The notes: generated by a model not told the origin, from the letters alone. Shown: positions 1-9,136, numbered from the stretch's first letter. The stretch is DNA of 64,000 nucleotides from CAVURS01 sp963795385 (GCA_963795385.1 CAWCHK010000007.1:239648-303647), one strand, 5' to 3'. Translations and numbers: made by a program.

Positions 1-2
1 GG

Positions 3-1364
3 GAGGTCGCCTACATGTCCTCGGCCGAGCGCCAGCTGCTGGAGTGGCACGCCGACGACGCTCATCTGGCCAATGCCACCGACCGGATCGACCGCGACGT
101 CGCGTGGACGGCGAAATCCGTTGCGCTGGAGACGATCCACCGCCTGCCGCGATCGCCGGGCCGGCAGCGTGCCTACGACGACTACCGGCGCCATCAGGGC
201 CGCGGGTTGGTCGACTTCGCCACCTGGTGCGCGCTCGCCGAGGAGCACGGCGACGTGGCGAGCGAATGGCCCGACGGCCTGGCCGACCCGGGGTCGGCTC
301 AGGTCGAGGCGGAGCGGGCCCGGCTGGCCGACCGGGTCGACTTCCACTGCTGGCTGCAGTGGGTGGCTGACGAGCAGCTGGCCACGGCGCAGCGGGTCGC
401 CCGGCAGGCCGGCATGGGGCTGGGGATCATCCACGACGTCCCGGTCGGCGTGCACCCCCGCGGCGCCGACGCCTGGGGCCTGGCCGGAGCCCTCGGGCGC
501 GGCGTGCTGGTCGGCGCGCCGCCGGACCCGTTCAACCAGCAGGGGCAGAACTGGAGCCAGCCCCCGCTGCGACCGGATCGGCTGGAGGAGCTCGGTTACG
601 CGCCGTACCGCGACATGCTGCGGACGGTGCTGCGCAACGCCGGCGGTGTCCGGGTCGACCACGTGATCGGCCTGTTCCGGCTCTGGTGGGTGCCGGACGG
701 TCGCCCGGCCGACGAGGGGACCTACGTCCGCTACGACCACGAGGCCCTGGTCGGGATCCTCGCGCTCGAGGCGCAGCGAGCCGGCGCGGTCGTCATCGGC
801 GAGGACCTCGGCACCGTCGAACCGTGGGTCCGCGACTACCTGCGGGATCGCGGAATCTTCGGGACGTCGATCCTGTGGTTCGAGAAGGACGACCGCGGCC
901 GGCCGCTGGAGCCGGAGCGCTGGCGCGAGCTGTGCCTGGCCACCGTGACGACTCACGACCTGCCACCGACGGCGGGATACCTTGCGGGAGAACACATCCG
1001 GCTGCGCGACGAGCTACACCTGCTGACCCGGCCGGTCGAGGAGGAGCAAGCGGACGACGAGCGCGACCGGGTCGCGATGCTCGACCTGCTGCGCCGCCGG
1101 GGGCTGCTGCGGGACGACGCGGGGACCCGCTCCACGGTCGAGGCCCTGCACCGGCTGATCGCCTGGACGCCGGCCCGGATGATCGGCGTCGCCCTCACCG
1201 ATGCGGTCGGCGAGGTGCGCACGATGAACCAGCCGGGCACCGACAAGGAGTACCCGAACTGGCAGCTCCCGCTCTGCGACGAGCACGGCCATCCGGTGCT
1301 GCTCGAGGAGCTCGTGCGGTCCCGCCGCGCCCGCGACCTGGCCCGGGCCGCCGCCACCGGCTGA
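3..1364 (+). CDS. malQ: 4-alpha-glucanotransferase (amylomaltase, GH77), 3' part
   Basis: Transfers 1,4-alpha-glucan segments between maltooligosaccharides in cytoplasmic maltodextrin/glycogen metabolism. The frame is already open at base 3, so the N-terminal part lies outside the window. About 453 residues remain, against roughly 700 for actinobacterial MalQ. GH77 landmarks, numbered from the Met at base 15, are VRVDHVIGLFRLWW (nucleophile Asp about 215), IGEDLGTVEP (acid/base Glu about 263) and VTTHDLPPT (Asp about 315), so the catalytic half is complete. The gene is convergent with pepN, with only 6 nt between the two stop codons. Confidence 0.93.
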   Translation, partial: EVAYMSSAERQLLEWHADDAHLANATDRIDRDVAWTAKSVALETIHRLPRSPGRQRAYDDYRRHQGRGLVDFATWCALAEEHGDVASEWPDGLADPGSAQVEAERARLADRVDFHCWLQWVADEQLATAQRVARQAGMGLGIIHDVPVGVHPRGADAWGLAGALGRGVLVGAPPDPFNQQGQNWSQPPLRPDRLEELGYAPYRDMLRTVLRNAGGVRVDHVIGLFRLWWVPDGRPADEGTYVRYDHEALVGILALEAQRAGAVVIGEDLGTVEPWVRDYLRDRGIFGTSILWFEKDDRGRPLEPERWRELCLATVTTHDLPPTAGYLAGEHIRLRDELHLLTRPVEEEQADDERDRVAMLDLLRRRGLLRDDAGTRSTVEALHRLIAWTPARMIGVALTDAVGEVRTMNQPGTDKEYPNWQLPLCDEHGHPVLLEELVRSRRARDLARAAATG

Positions 1365-1370
1365 CCCGGC

Positions 1371-3923
1371 TCAGGCCTGGGCGTCCCGCTGCTGGGCCTT
1401 GACCGCTCGCACGACGGTGTCGCGGTTCTCGCTGACCAGTCGCACCATCGCCGGCGGGGTGTCCGAGAGCTCGGCGTGCTGCTCGAGCCAGCGCTCGGTG
1501 CGGTCGGCGAGGGCCTGGCTCGCGAGCGCCACGGGGAACAGCCCGACGACGATCCGCTGGGCCGAGTCGTTGGTGCGGGTCCGCCAGGCCGGCAGCAGCG
1601 AGTCGAAGTACTTCTCGACGAACGGCTCCAGCAGCCGGATGTCATGCACCCGCGCGAAGCCCAGGATCGTGGCGTCCTGCAACGCGTTCGGCAGGTCGTC
1701 GTTGTCGACCACGCTGGCCCAGGCGGCCTGCTTGGCCTCCGGTGTCGGCACGCTCGCTCGCGCGGACGCAGCGTGGCGCTGGCCGGCTGCGGTGTTGTCC
1801 CGCTCCAGCTCGGCCTCGATCTCGGCCGGTGCCGCGGCCCCGGCCGCCACCAGCGCCGTGAGCAGCCCCCACCGCAGGTCGGTGTCGATCTCCCGGCCGG
1901 GCAGCTCCTGCTCACCCTCGAGCAGGTCGCGGACGTACGCCGTGTCCTGCGCGCCGGTGGCCCAGCTCGCGTACGCCGTCAGCAGCTGCAGCTGCGTGTC
2001 GCTGCCGGCGGCAGCCGCGGAGAGCAGCTCGCGGAGCCGTGCGGTGACCCGCGCGGCCAGCTCGGCCCGGCCGGCCGGGTCGGAGTAGAACCGGGCGGCC
2101 GTCGTCATCTGGGCGAGCAGCGTCCGCTGCACGCTGGAGTCGGTCTCGGCCGCGACGTTGTCCAGCACGAGCTCGACGAAGTCCCGCGCGGCCAGCTCGC
2201 CGTCACGGGTCATGTCCCACGAGGCGCCGAGGATGAGGGCGCGCGGCATCGAGGACTCGAAGGCTCCCAGGTGGCCGATCGCGGTCGTCAACGACGGCTG
2301 GTCCAGCCGGATCTTGGTGTAGGCGAGGTCGTCGTCGTTGACCAGCAACAGGTCGGGGCGGGGCCGTCCGACCAGCTGGGGGACCTCGGTGAGGGGCCCG
2401 CTGACGTCCAGCTCGACGTGCGTCGTGCGGACCAGGCGGCCGTCGCGCAGGTCGTAGCCGCCGACGCCCAGCCGGTGGGCCCGCAGCACCGGGTGGTCCG
2501 CCGGAGCCGTCTGCTCGATCGCCGCCGACGTGATGACGTTGTCGGCGTCGACCTCGATCAGCGGGCGCAGCGTGTTGACGCCGGCCTGCTGCAGCCACTG
2601 CTGGCTCCACGCAGCCAGGTCGCGGCCGCTGGTGACCTCGAGCTCGCGCAGCAGGTCGGCCAGCTCGGTGTTGCTCCACGCGTGCGCCTTGAAGTAGCGG
2701 CGCAGACCCTGCTCGAACTCCTCGCGCCCGACGTACGCGACGAGTTGCTTGAGCACCGAGGCGCCCTTGGCGTACGTGATGCCGTCGAAGTTGACCTCGA
2801 CGTCCTCGAGGTCACGGATGGTGGCGACGATGGGGTGGGTCGTGCCGAGCTGGTCCTGGCGGTAGGCCCACGACTTCTCCGCGGTGCTGAAGGTCGTCCA
2901 GGCCCACGGCCACCGGGTCGCCTCGGCCTGGGCGATGGTGCTGGCCCACTCCGCGAACGACTCGTTCAGCCAGAGGTCGTTCCACCACCGCATGGTCACG
3001 AGGTCGCCGAACCACATGTGCGCCAGCTCGTGCAGGATCGTCAGCGCGCGGCGTTCGATCACCGCCTCGGTGACGTTGGAGCGGAAGACGTAGGCCTCGA
3101 GGAACGTCACGGCGCCGGCGTTCTCCATCGCACCGGCGTTGAACTCCGGCACGAACAGCTGGTCGTACTTCTCGAACGGGTACGGCAGGTCGAACATCTC
3201 CTCGAAGCAGGCGAAGCCCTGCGAGGTGATCTGCACGATCTCGTCGGTGTCCAGGTGCGGGGCGAGGCTGCGCCGGCAGAAGACACCCAGCGGGATGACC
3301 CGCCCGTCCCGGCTGGTCAGCTCCCGCCGGTCCGCGTGGTACGGCCCGGCGACGATCGACGTGACGTACGACGGGAGCACCGGCGTCCGGGCGAACCGCC
3401 AGGTCGCGCGCGCATCCCCGGCCGGCTCCGGATCGGGGGTGGGGCTGGCCGACACCACGGTCCAGTGGTCCGGGGCCGTCACGGCGAACGTGAACGTCGC
3501 CTTGATGTCGGGCTGCTCGAAGACCGCGAAGACCCGGCGCGAGTCCGCGACCTCGAACTGGGAGTAGAGGTAGACCTCGTCGTCCACGGGGTCGACGAAG
3601 CGGTGCAGGCCCTCCCCGGTGTTCATGTAGATCGCGTCGGCGAGCACGTCGAGCTCGTTGTCGGCGGCGACGTCGGGGAGCTGCAGCCGGACGCCGTCGA
3701 AGACCTCGGCCGGGTCGAGCGGCCGCCCGTTGAGGGTGACCTCGTGAACCCGGCGGGCCACCAGGTCGATGAAGGTGGCGCTGCCGGGCCGGCTGCTGGC
3801 GAACCGGACGACCGTCCGCGATGAGAACGTCTCCGGGCCGGTGGTGACGTCGAGCGTCACGTCGTAGGAGACGCCGGAGATCGACGCCGCGCGCTCGCGC
3901 GCTTCTTCGTGGGTGAGGTTCAT
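1371..3923 (-). CDS. pepN: Aminopeptidase N (M1 family zinc metallopeptidase)
   Basis: Cytoplasmic zinc aminopeptidase that removes N-terminal residues from peptides. I place the start at MNLTHEEARE (base 3923), giving 850 residues, the usual actinobacterial PepN length. The frame is open 32 codons further upstream, but that extension is low-complexity and overlaps the next promoter. The exopeptidase motif GAMEN is at residues 264-268. The zinc site HELAH is at 298-302, with the third ligand in WLNESFAEW about 18 residues later. The gene diverges from the Rv2466c-like gene, an arrangement also seen in M. tuberculosis (Rv2467/Rv2466c). Confidence 0.96.
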   Translation of the reverse strand: MNLTHEEARERAASISGVSYDVTLDVTTGPETFSSRTVVRFASSRPGSATFIDLVARRVHEVTLNGRPLDPAEVFDGVRLQLPDVAADNELDVLADAIYMNTGEGLHRFVDPVDDEVYLYSQFEVADSRRVFAVFEQPDIKATFTFAVTAPDHWTVVSASPTPDPEPAGDARATWRFARTPVLPSYVTSIVAGPYHADRRELTSRDGRVIPLGVFCRRSLAPHLDTDEIVQITSQGFACFEEMFDLPYPFEKYDQLFVPEFNAGAMENAGAVTFLEAYVFRSNVTEAVIERRALTILHELAHMWFGDLVTMRWWNDLWLNESFAEWASTIAQAEATRWPWAWTTFSTAEKSWAYRQDQLGTTHPIVATIRDLEDVEVNFDGITYAKGASVLKQLVAYVGREEFEQGLRRYFKAHAWSNTELADLLRELEVTSGRDLAAWSQQWLQQAGVNTLRPLIEVDADNVITSAAIEQTAPADHPVLRAHRLGVGGYDLRDGRLVRTTHVELDVSGPLTEVPQLVGRPRPDLLLVNDDDLAYTKIRLDQPSLTTAIGHLGAFESSMPRALILGASWDMTRDGELAARDFVELVLDNVAAETDSSVQRTLLAQMTTAARFYSDPAGRAELAARVTARLRELLSAAAAGSDTQLQLLTAYASWATGAQDTAYVRDLLEGEQELPGREIDTDLRWGLLTALVAAGAAAPAEIEAELERDNTAAGQRHAASARASVPTPEAKQAAWASVVDNDDLPNALQDATILGFARVHDIRLLEPFVEKYFDSLLPAWRTRTNDSAQRIVVGLFPVALASQALADRTERWLEQHAELSDTPPAMVRLVSENRDTVVRAVKAQQRDAQA

Positions 3924-3952
3924 GCCGGGCACGGCGACCATCCTGGCACGGC

Positions 3953-3978
3953 GGAATTGCGGGCCGCGGAAGTTGTTG
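3953..3978 (+). promoter_or_regulatory. Possible SigH/SigR-type promoter upstream of the Rv2466c-like gene
   Basis: GGAATT (3953-3958) is followed by 16 nt and GTT (3975-3977). This resembles the GGAA(T/Y)-N16-18-GTT promoters read by the thiol-oxidative-stress sigma factors SigH/SigR. M. tuberculosis Rv2466c is a known SigH target, so the match makes biological sense. The motif is short and the region is GC-rich, so chance is not excluded. The gene start is 44 nt downstream. Confidence 0.3.
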
Positions 3979-4021
3979 CAACGCTGTAGTAGAAATCTCA
4001 ACATTCGTCCGAGGAGCAACT

Positions 4022-4630
4022 GTGACCGACCGCCAGTCCGTCGATTTCTGGTTCGACCCGATCTGCCCCTGGGCGTGGATGACCTCCCGCTGGATGACCG
4101 AGGTCGAGCAGGTGCGCCCGGTGGACGTCACCTGGCACGTCATGAGCCTGTCCGTCCTGAACGAGGACAAGGACGACCTGCCGGAGAACTACCGGGAGAT
4201 GCTCGGGCGCGGCTGGGGTCCGGTGCGGGTGGTGAACGCGGCGCGGGAGCTGCACGGCCAGGAGGTCGTCAAGCCGCTGTACGACGCGCTCGGCACCCTG
4301 ATCCACCCCAAGGGCCTGGAGTACGACGAGGCGATCGCCAAGGCCCTGGCCGAGGTCGGGCTGCCGGCCGAGCTCGCGGCGTACGCGACCAGCGAGGAGT
4401 TCGACCGGCAGCTGCGGGAGAGCCACAAGGCCGGCATCGACCAGGTCGGCCAGGACGTGGGTACGCCGGTGATCTCGATCGACGGCGTCGGCATGTTCGG
4501 GCCGGTGATGACGCCGGCACCCAAGGGCGACGCGGCCGGCCGGCTGTGGGACGGGTTCGTGCTGGTGACCTCGACCCCGGGCTTCTACGAGCTCAAGCGG
4601 ACCCGGGACGTCGGCCCGATCTTCGACTGA
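4022..4630 (+). CDS. DsbA-family mycothiol-dependent nitroreductase/oxidoreductase (Rv2466c family)
   Basis: A 202-residue thioredoxin-fold protein that I align by memory along its whole length with M. tuberculosis Rv2466c. Shared stretches include DFWFDP.CPW, TSRW, HVMSL, DDLPE.YRE, WGPVRV, VGTP and ELKRTR near the C-terminus. Rv2466c is a mycothiol-dependent reductase acting on oxidised thiols and some nitro-prodrugs. Here the active site is C15-P-W-A18, so the resolving cysteine of the CPWC motif is absent and a monothiol, mycothiol-coupled mechanism is expected. The start is GTG, with GAGGAG at 4011-4016. It lies between pepN and rpiB, as in M. tuberculosis. Confidence 0.9.
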   Translation: MTDRQSVDFWFDPICPWAWMTSRWMTEVEQVRPVDVTWHVMSLSVLNEDKDDLPENYREMLGRGWGPVRVVNAARELHGQEVVKPLYDALGTLIHPKGLEYDEAIAKALAEVGLPAELAAYATSEEFDRQLRESHKAGIDQVGQDVGTPVISIDGVGMFGPVMTPAPKGDAAGRLWDGFVLVTSTPGFYELKRTRDVGPIFD

Positions 4631-4659
4631 CCTCCAGCGCGAGGGACGTGCGCGCGACC

Positions 4660-4701
4660 TGTCAGCACCTGGCGACGCTATAGCGGGACCAGGTGCTGAC
4701 A
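4660..4701. promoter_or_regulatory. 42-bp dyad between the Rv2466c-like gene and rpiB (operator or hairpin)
   Basis: Arms TGTCAGCACCTGG (4660-4672) and CCAGGTGCTGACA (4689-4701) are perfect reverse complements over 13 bp. The inner palindrome CGCTATAGCG (4676-4685) has exactly the same centre (4680.5), so 18 of 21 pairs match. CTATAG could be a -10 element about 28 nt before the rpiB start. No U-tract follows, which argues against a standard intrinsic terminator. An operator placed over the rpiB promoter is the simplest reading. Confidence 0.6.
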
Positions 4702-4711
4702 AGATGCCTGC

Positions 4712-5191
<480 letters not shown>

Positions 5192-5198
5192 CCGAGCG

Positions 5199-6500
5199 CT
5201 AGAACATCGGCGGTACGGCGGGCTCCATCAGGCCGCGCAGGGCCGTGGACAGCTCGGCCAGCGCCCCCGCCCGGTGCTCGGTCACCAGACCCGCCGCGGC
5301 CAGCGAGGCCAGCGAACGACCACCGAGGTACGCCGTCGCTAGCTCGCGCGTGGCCAGCGACAGGCCCGGCTCGTCGTCGGTCCGCTCGCAGGTCGCGTCC
5401 TCGCCGGTGACCCGCAGCCGCCAGCGCCCGGCGTTCCACGGGCACAGCTCGTCGGCCAGCTCGAACACCGCGTCCACGTCGTGCGCGTAGCCCCGCGCGG
5501 TCATCGCGCGGTCGACGTCGACGAGTCGCAGCCACAGGGCGTCCTGCCGGGCCGGACCACCGCTGCGGACGTCGACGAGCCACGCGAGCAGCGGCTCGTC
5601 GAGCCCGATCGGCGGCGTCTGCACCCTGGTCATCAGGTCCATGTTCAGGACCCGGTCCCAGAGCTCGTGCTGGGTGGCCGCGTCCAGCCCGACCAGCTCG
5701 ATCACCTTGACCGTCCCCTGCGGCTTGCCGTCCCGCCAGTCCATCGTGCGGCGCAGCAGCGCGTACCCGGTGGGCTGGCCGGCCCGGCGGGCCACGATCA
5801 GCTGGTTCAGCTCGGCGTCGCGATTTCGCTCGGGGTGGTCACGCATCAGGTGCCGGGTCGCCGTGAGCGGTCGCGTCATCCGGCCGGGCCGGGCCGAGCT
5901 CGCCACGGCGAACACGGAGTCGACGAGCTCGACGTGCCCGGGCTGGTTCGCGGGTGAGAGCTGTGTCGTGATCTGGTCGGTGCCGGGGATGTCGCGGAGC
6001 TCGGCACCTCGAGGCAGTGACATGGACAGCGCGGGTCCCGCGTCGCCGTACCCGAATCGTTGGTAGATCGAGCCTTCCGAGGCGAACAGCGCGCTCACGG
6101 CCTCGCCGCCGTCGTGCAGCCCGTGCAGGTGGTGGCGGATCAGGCCGGTCAGGATGCCGCGGCGGCGGTGGTCCGGATGGACCGAGACCCAGGACAGTCC
6201 GGCGACCGGGAGCGGCCGGGTGCTGTCGCCACGACCGGGCACGGCCAGGGCGAGCGAGTACGACGTCATCAGCCCGGCGAGCTCCTCGTCCGGCCCCCAC
6301 GACGCGTGGTCGGCATGGCGGTGCGGGCCTGCGGCCGGTCGGACCGCGGCGAAGGTCCGGTCCCACTCCATCGACTCGAGCTCCTGCTCGGGCTCGACCG
6401 CGTTCATGGAGAACGCGAAGGCCGCCTGGTCCAGCCGCAGCACCTCGTCCCGATGCTCCGGTCCGAGCGGGATGATCCGCAGATCGGTGGGGGCGCTCAT
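5199..6500 (-). CDS. Eis-family GNAT N-acetyltransferase (enhanced intracellular survival type)
   Basis: A 433-residue protein with tandem GNAT folds and a C-terminal sterol-carrier-like domain, the Eis architecture. Eis enzymes acetylate amines, including aminoglycosides, using acetyl-CoA. The CoA-binding stretch SVHPDHRRRGI is near residue 106. A catalytic Tyr lies in SEGSIYQRFGYG (Y146, equivalent to Eis Tyr126). The chain ends in Phe (PPMF), whose carboxylate is the general base in Eis. I start at MSAPTDLRII; the frame is open 12 codons further upstream but without a better ribosome-binding site. It is divergent from the SpoIIE phosphatase. The physiological substrate cannot be read from sequence. 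Confidence 0.85.
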   Translation of the reverse strand: MSAPTDLRIIPLGPEHRDEVLRLDQAAFAFSMNAVEPEQELESMEWDRTFAAVRPAAGPHRHADHASWGPDEELAGLMTSYSLALAVPGRGDSTRPLPVAGLSWVSVHPDHRRRGILTGLIRHHLHGLHDGGEAVSALFASEGSIYQRFGYGDAGPALSMSLPRGAELRDIPGTDQITTQLSPANQPGHVELVDSVFAVASSARPGRMTRPLTATRHLMRDHPERNRDAELNQLIVARRAGQPTGYALLRRTMDWRDGKPQGTVKVIELVGLDAATQHELWDRVLNMDLMTRVQTPPIGLDEPLLAWLVDVRSGGPARQDALWLRLVDVDRAMTARGYAHDVDAVFELADELCPWNAGRWRLRVTGEDATCERTDDEPGLSLATRELATAYLGGRSLASLAAAGLVTEHRAGALAELSTALRGLMEPAVPPMF

Positions 6501-6571
6501 GGCCTCAGCATGGGAGGACACGCATCCGGCGGGCAAGGCAATTGCCGCCCACGGGACAGTAGGGTCCGTCC

Positions 6572-7717
6572 GTGGCTATCCACGGCGGATCGGGAGCGCC
6601 GCCGGCGGCACGGCGACAGGGGACCCTGGCGCGACGCCTCCGGCTGCGCGGCGCCCGTATGTCCCGTCGCCTCCGGTCCCGCGGGCAGCCGACCTGGGGC
6701 CCGACATTGCTGGTCCTCTCGGTCGTCTCCGGGGCGCTCGCGGTGCTGACCGTCGCGTTCCCGACCGGGGTGCCGACATCGATCCTGGTGCTCGTGGTGG
6801 TCCTGGGCGGGTTCTTCCTGCCGGTCCGCGCGCTCGCCCTGCTCTACCTCGCGATCGCGGTCGCACTGGTCTACATCGGGGTACGCCGCAGCGGCGGCCC
6901 GACGCCGTTGAACAGCAGCGTCGTCCTGCTCCTCGGCCTCACCGCCCTGCTGATGGTCTGGATCGCGCACAGCCGGGCCCGGCTGGGCACCCAGGGGACC
7001 GCGGGCGAGTCCATGCTGGTCGACCTGCGGGACCGCCTCCGCGCACAGGGGGAGCTGCCCGCGCTCCCGCCGCCGTGGCACGCGGAGGTCGTCCTGAGGT
7101 CGGCGTACGGCGACCAGTTCTCCGGCGACTTCCTGGTCGCGACCCGGCGGAACGAGGGTCACAGCTTCGAGCTGGCGCTGGTCGACGTCTCGGGCAAGGG
7201 CGCCGGTGCCGGGACCCGGGCCCTGCTGCTCTCCGGCGCGCTGGGCGGCCTGCTCGGCGCGATGCCGCCGGGTGACTTCCTCGCGGCGGCGAACGACTAC
7301 CTCTTGCGCCAACGCTGGTCGGAGGGCTTCGCGACGGCCGTGCACGTCACCATCGACCTGCGCACCGGCGACTTCTCGGTCGACAGCGCCGGCCATCCGC
7401 CCGCCGTGCACTTCCAGTCCGGCTCAGGGCGCTGGGCGGTCATGAGCTCGGAGAGCGGTCCGCTGCTGGGCGTGTTGCCGGACGCGACGTTCACCGCGCA
7501 AGGCGGCCGGCTCGCCCGCGGCGACGCCCTCGTCCTCTACACCGACGGCGTTGTCGAGGCCCGCTCCAGCGACCTGTCGGTGGGGATCGACCGGATGCTC
7601 GGGCAGGCCGACCTGCTGGTAACCCACGGCTTCCGCGGCGGCGCCCAGCGGATCGTCGACCTGGCCCGGGCCGGCGAGACCGACGACCGCGCCTGCGTCC
7701 TGGTCTGGCGCAGCTAG
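6572..7717 (+). CDS. Membrane-anchored SpoIIE/RsbU-type serine phosphatase (PP2C family)
   Basis: A 381-residue protein. Residues about 45-130 hold three or four hydrophobic helices, and residues about 165-380 form the SpoIIE (PPM) domain with the metal-site motifs FSGDFLV, LVDVSGKGAG, AGHPPA, LYTDGVVEAR and DDRACVLVW. Such enzymes dephosphorylate anti-sigma-factor antagonists and so control stress or developmental sigma factors. No partner gene is adjacent. The start is GTG at 6572; an in-frame ATG at 6659 is an alternative. The final three codons and the stop form the first unit of a 17-bp tandem repeat that continues past the gene. Confidence 0.85.
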   Translation: MAIHGGSGAPPAARRQGTLARRLRLRGARMSRRLRSRGQPTWGPTLLVLSVVSGALAVLTVAFPTGVPTSILVLVVVLGGFFLPVRALALLYLAIAVALVYIGVRRSGGPTPLNSSVVLLLGLTALLMVWIAHSRARLGTQGTAGESMLVDLRDRLRAQGELPALPPPWHAEVVLRSAYGDQFSGDFLVATRRNEGHSFELALVDVSGKGAGAGTRALLLSGALGGLLGAMPPGDFLAAANDYLLRQRWSEGFATAVHVTIDLRTGDFSVDSAGHPPAVHFQSGSGRWAVMSSESGPLLGVLPDATFTAQGGRLARGDALVLYTDGVVEARSSDLSVGIDRMLGQADLLVTHGFRGGAQRIVDLARAGETDDRACVLVWRS

Positions 7718-7824
7718 CCATCTGGCGCAGCCAGCCATCTGGCGCAGCTAGCCATCTGGCGCAGCTGGCCATCTGGCGCAGCTGGCCATCTGGCGCAGCT
7801 GGCCACGTCGCGCAGCTGGCCACG
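7706..7824. repeat. Seven-copy 17-bp tandem repeat (consensus TGGCGCAGCTGGCCATC)
   Basis: Units begin at 7706, 7723, 7740, 7757, 7774, 7791 and 7808. Copies differ at one to three positions (CTAGCC, CCAGCC and CTGGCC variants; the last two end in CACG). Unit 1 overlaps the last codons and the stop of the phosphatase gene. The 17-bp period is not a multiple of 3 and produces repetitive open frames on the minus strand that I do not consider genes. It looks like local slippage amplification of the gene's 3' end. Confidence 0.9.
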
Positions 7825-7877
7825 TCGCGCCGCCCGACCTCGGGGCTGGCGTCCGACCCCCGCGATCTCAGCGCATC

Positions 7878-7915
7878 GGTGCAACCCCGCGTCGGGCGCG
7901 ACGCGCCGTTGCACC
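7878..7915. repeat. Palindromic repeat, copy 1 (GGTGCAAC...GTTGCACC hairpin)
   Basis: GGTGCAAC (7878-7885) and GTTGCACC (7908-7915) are perfect reverse complements. Inside them GCGTCG (7889-7894) pairs with CGACGC (7899-7904) around a GGCG loop. A second copy with the same arms and the same 22-nt interior length is at 22319-22356. It lies in the non-coding stretch between the 17-bp array and the PLP enzyme gene, and may act as a terminator for either neighbour. Confidence 0.75.
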
Positions 7916-7966
7916 ATTAGCCGCAGAACGGCGCTGCCGCCCCCGCCCGACGGGCCGCCGACGCGG

Positions 7967-9136
7967 TCAGCCGAAGCTCTGGCCCTCACCGCGGTACGTC
8001 GGCAGCTCCTGCACGATCTCATCGCCTCGGACCAGGTGCACCCTCTCGAACCGCTCGAACAGCTCACCCGCCTTGGCGTGCCGCAGCCACACGCGGTCAC
8101 CCGGGAGCAGCGCGCCAGCAGCCTTGCCGCGCAACGGTGTCTGCACCTCGCCCGCCCCCTCGGCGCCCAGGAGCCGCAGCCCCGCCGGCCAGGTCGGCCT
8201 CGGCAGCCGCGAGGCGCCCGAGGGCCCGGACGCGATGTAGCCGCCGCCGTACGCCGTCGCGATCCGCGGGTGAGGGCGGCGCACGACCGGCAGGACGAAC
8301 CACGCCGACGGCCGGCTGGCGAACGCGCGGTAGCCGTCGAAAAGCCCGGGGGAGTAGAGCCCCGACCCCGCGGTGACCTCGGTGACGGCCGGGTCGGCAG
8401 CGTCGACCTCGAGGCTGCCGGTCCCGCCGCCGTTCACCAGTCGCAGCGGCCGTCCGGTCACCAGGTGCACCGCCCGTAGCACCGCCGTACGCCGCCGGGC
8501 CAGGTCGGCGGCCGAGCGGGCCTTGACGAGGCGCACGGCCGGGCTGCTGTCGGCCAGGCCGGCGATCTGCGCGTCGTAGAACATCAGCCCGACCAGATCG
8601 ACGCCGGGGGTGCGGCCGATGGTGGTCGCGGCGTCGGCCGCCTGGGCCGGGGTGTGCACCGGCGACCGGCGCACGCCTAGGTGCAGCGGCCCGACCCGCA
8701 GCGAGGCGTCGATGTCCAGGCAGACCCGCACCGGCGCACCGGCGTTCGCGCCGGCGGCCCGGACCAGGGCCAGCTGGGCCGGGTGGTCGACCATCAGCAC
8801 GATCCGCGAGCGGAGGGCATCGTCGGCCACCAGCTCGCTCAGCGCCCCGCGGTCCACCGTCGGGTAGCCCATCAGCAGGTCCTCGTGGCCGTGCCGGGCC
8901 AGCCAGATCGCCTCTCGCAGCGCGTAGGTCATGATCCCCGAGAAGCCTTGTGCGGCAACGGCTCTGTCGACCAGGCCGCGGACCCGCACCGACTTGCTGG
9001 CGACCCGCACGGGCACACCCGTCGCCCGCCGGGCCAGGTCGGCGGCATTGGTGTCGAAGACGTCGAGGTCGACGACCGCGTACGGCGGGTCGAGGTCGGC
9101 CGTGGCCCGCTCGAGCCGCTGGTGCGTGAGGTTCAT
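7967..9136 (-). CDS. Amino acid deaminase/aldolase, fold-type III PLP enzyme (alanine racemase N-terminal domain)
   Basis: A 389-residue protein with the alanine-racemase TIM-barrel domain. The PLP lysine is in PVRVASKSVRVRGL (about residue 48), and glycine-rich PLP-phosphate contacts appear in RLVNGGGTGS. The C-terminal domain resembles D-threonine aldolase / D-serine dehydratase (GDRVWLRHAKAGEL). Family members cleave or deaminate beta-hydroxy D-amino acids; the substrate is unknown here. Its ATG overlaps the stop of the upstream MFS gene by 4 nt, so the two are co-transcribed and the transporter may move the substrate or product. Confidence 0.82.
   Translation of the reverse strand: MNLTHQRLERATADLDPPYAVVDLDVFDTNAADLARRATGVPVRVASKSVRVRGLVDRAVAAQGFSGIMTYALREAIWLARHGHEDLLMGYPTVDRGALSELVADDALRSRIVLMVDHPAQLALVRAAGANAGAPVRVCLDIDASLRVGPLHLGVRRSPVHTPAQAADAATTIGRTPGVDLVGLMFYDAQIAGLADSSPAVRLVKARSAADLARRRTAVLRAVHLVTGRPLRLVNGGGTGSLEVDAADPAVTEVTAGSGLYSPGLFDGYRAFASRPSAWFVLPVVRRPHPRIATAYGGGYIASGPSGASRLPRPTWPAGLRLLGAEGAGEVQTPLRGKAAGALLPGDRVWLRHAKAGELFERFERVHLVRGDEIVQELPTYRGEGQSFG

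Noticed and set aside
1476..3824. 782-codon open frame on the plus strand opposite pepN
   Set aside because: Low-complexity Arg/Val/Gly/Gln-rich translation, exact antisense of pepN codons; typical of long shadow frames at this GC content.
7706..7824. CRISPR-like repeat array
   Set aside because: Repeat units abut with no spacers, the unit is 17 bp and there are no cas genes.
7491..8100. Repetitive minus-strand proteins (MASCARWLAAPDGQLRQ-like repeats)
   Set aside because: Generated by the 17-bp tandem array; the period is not a multiple of three and no start signal is present.
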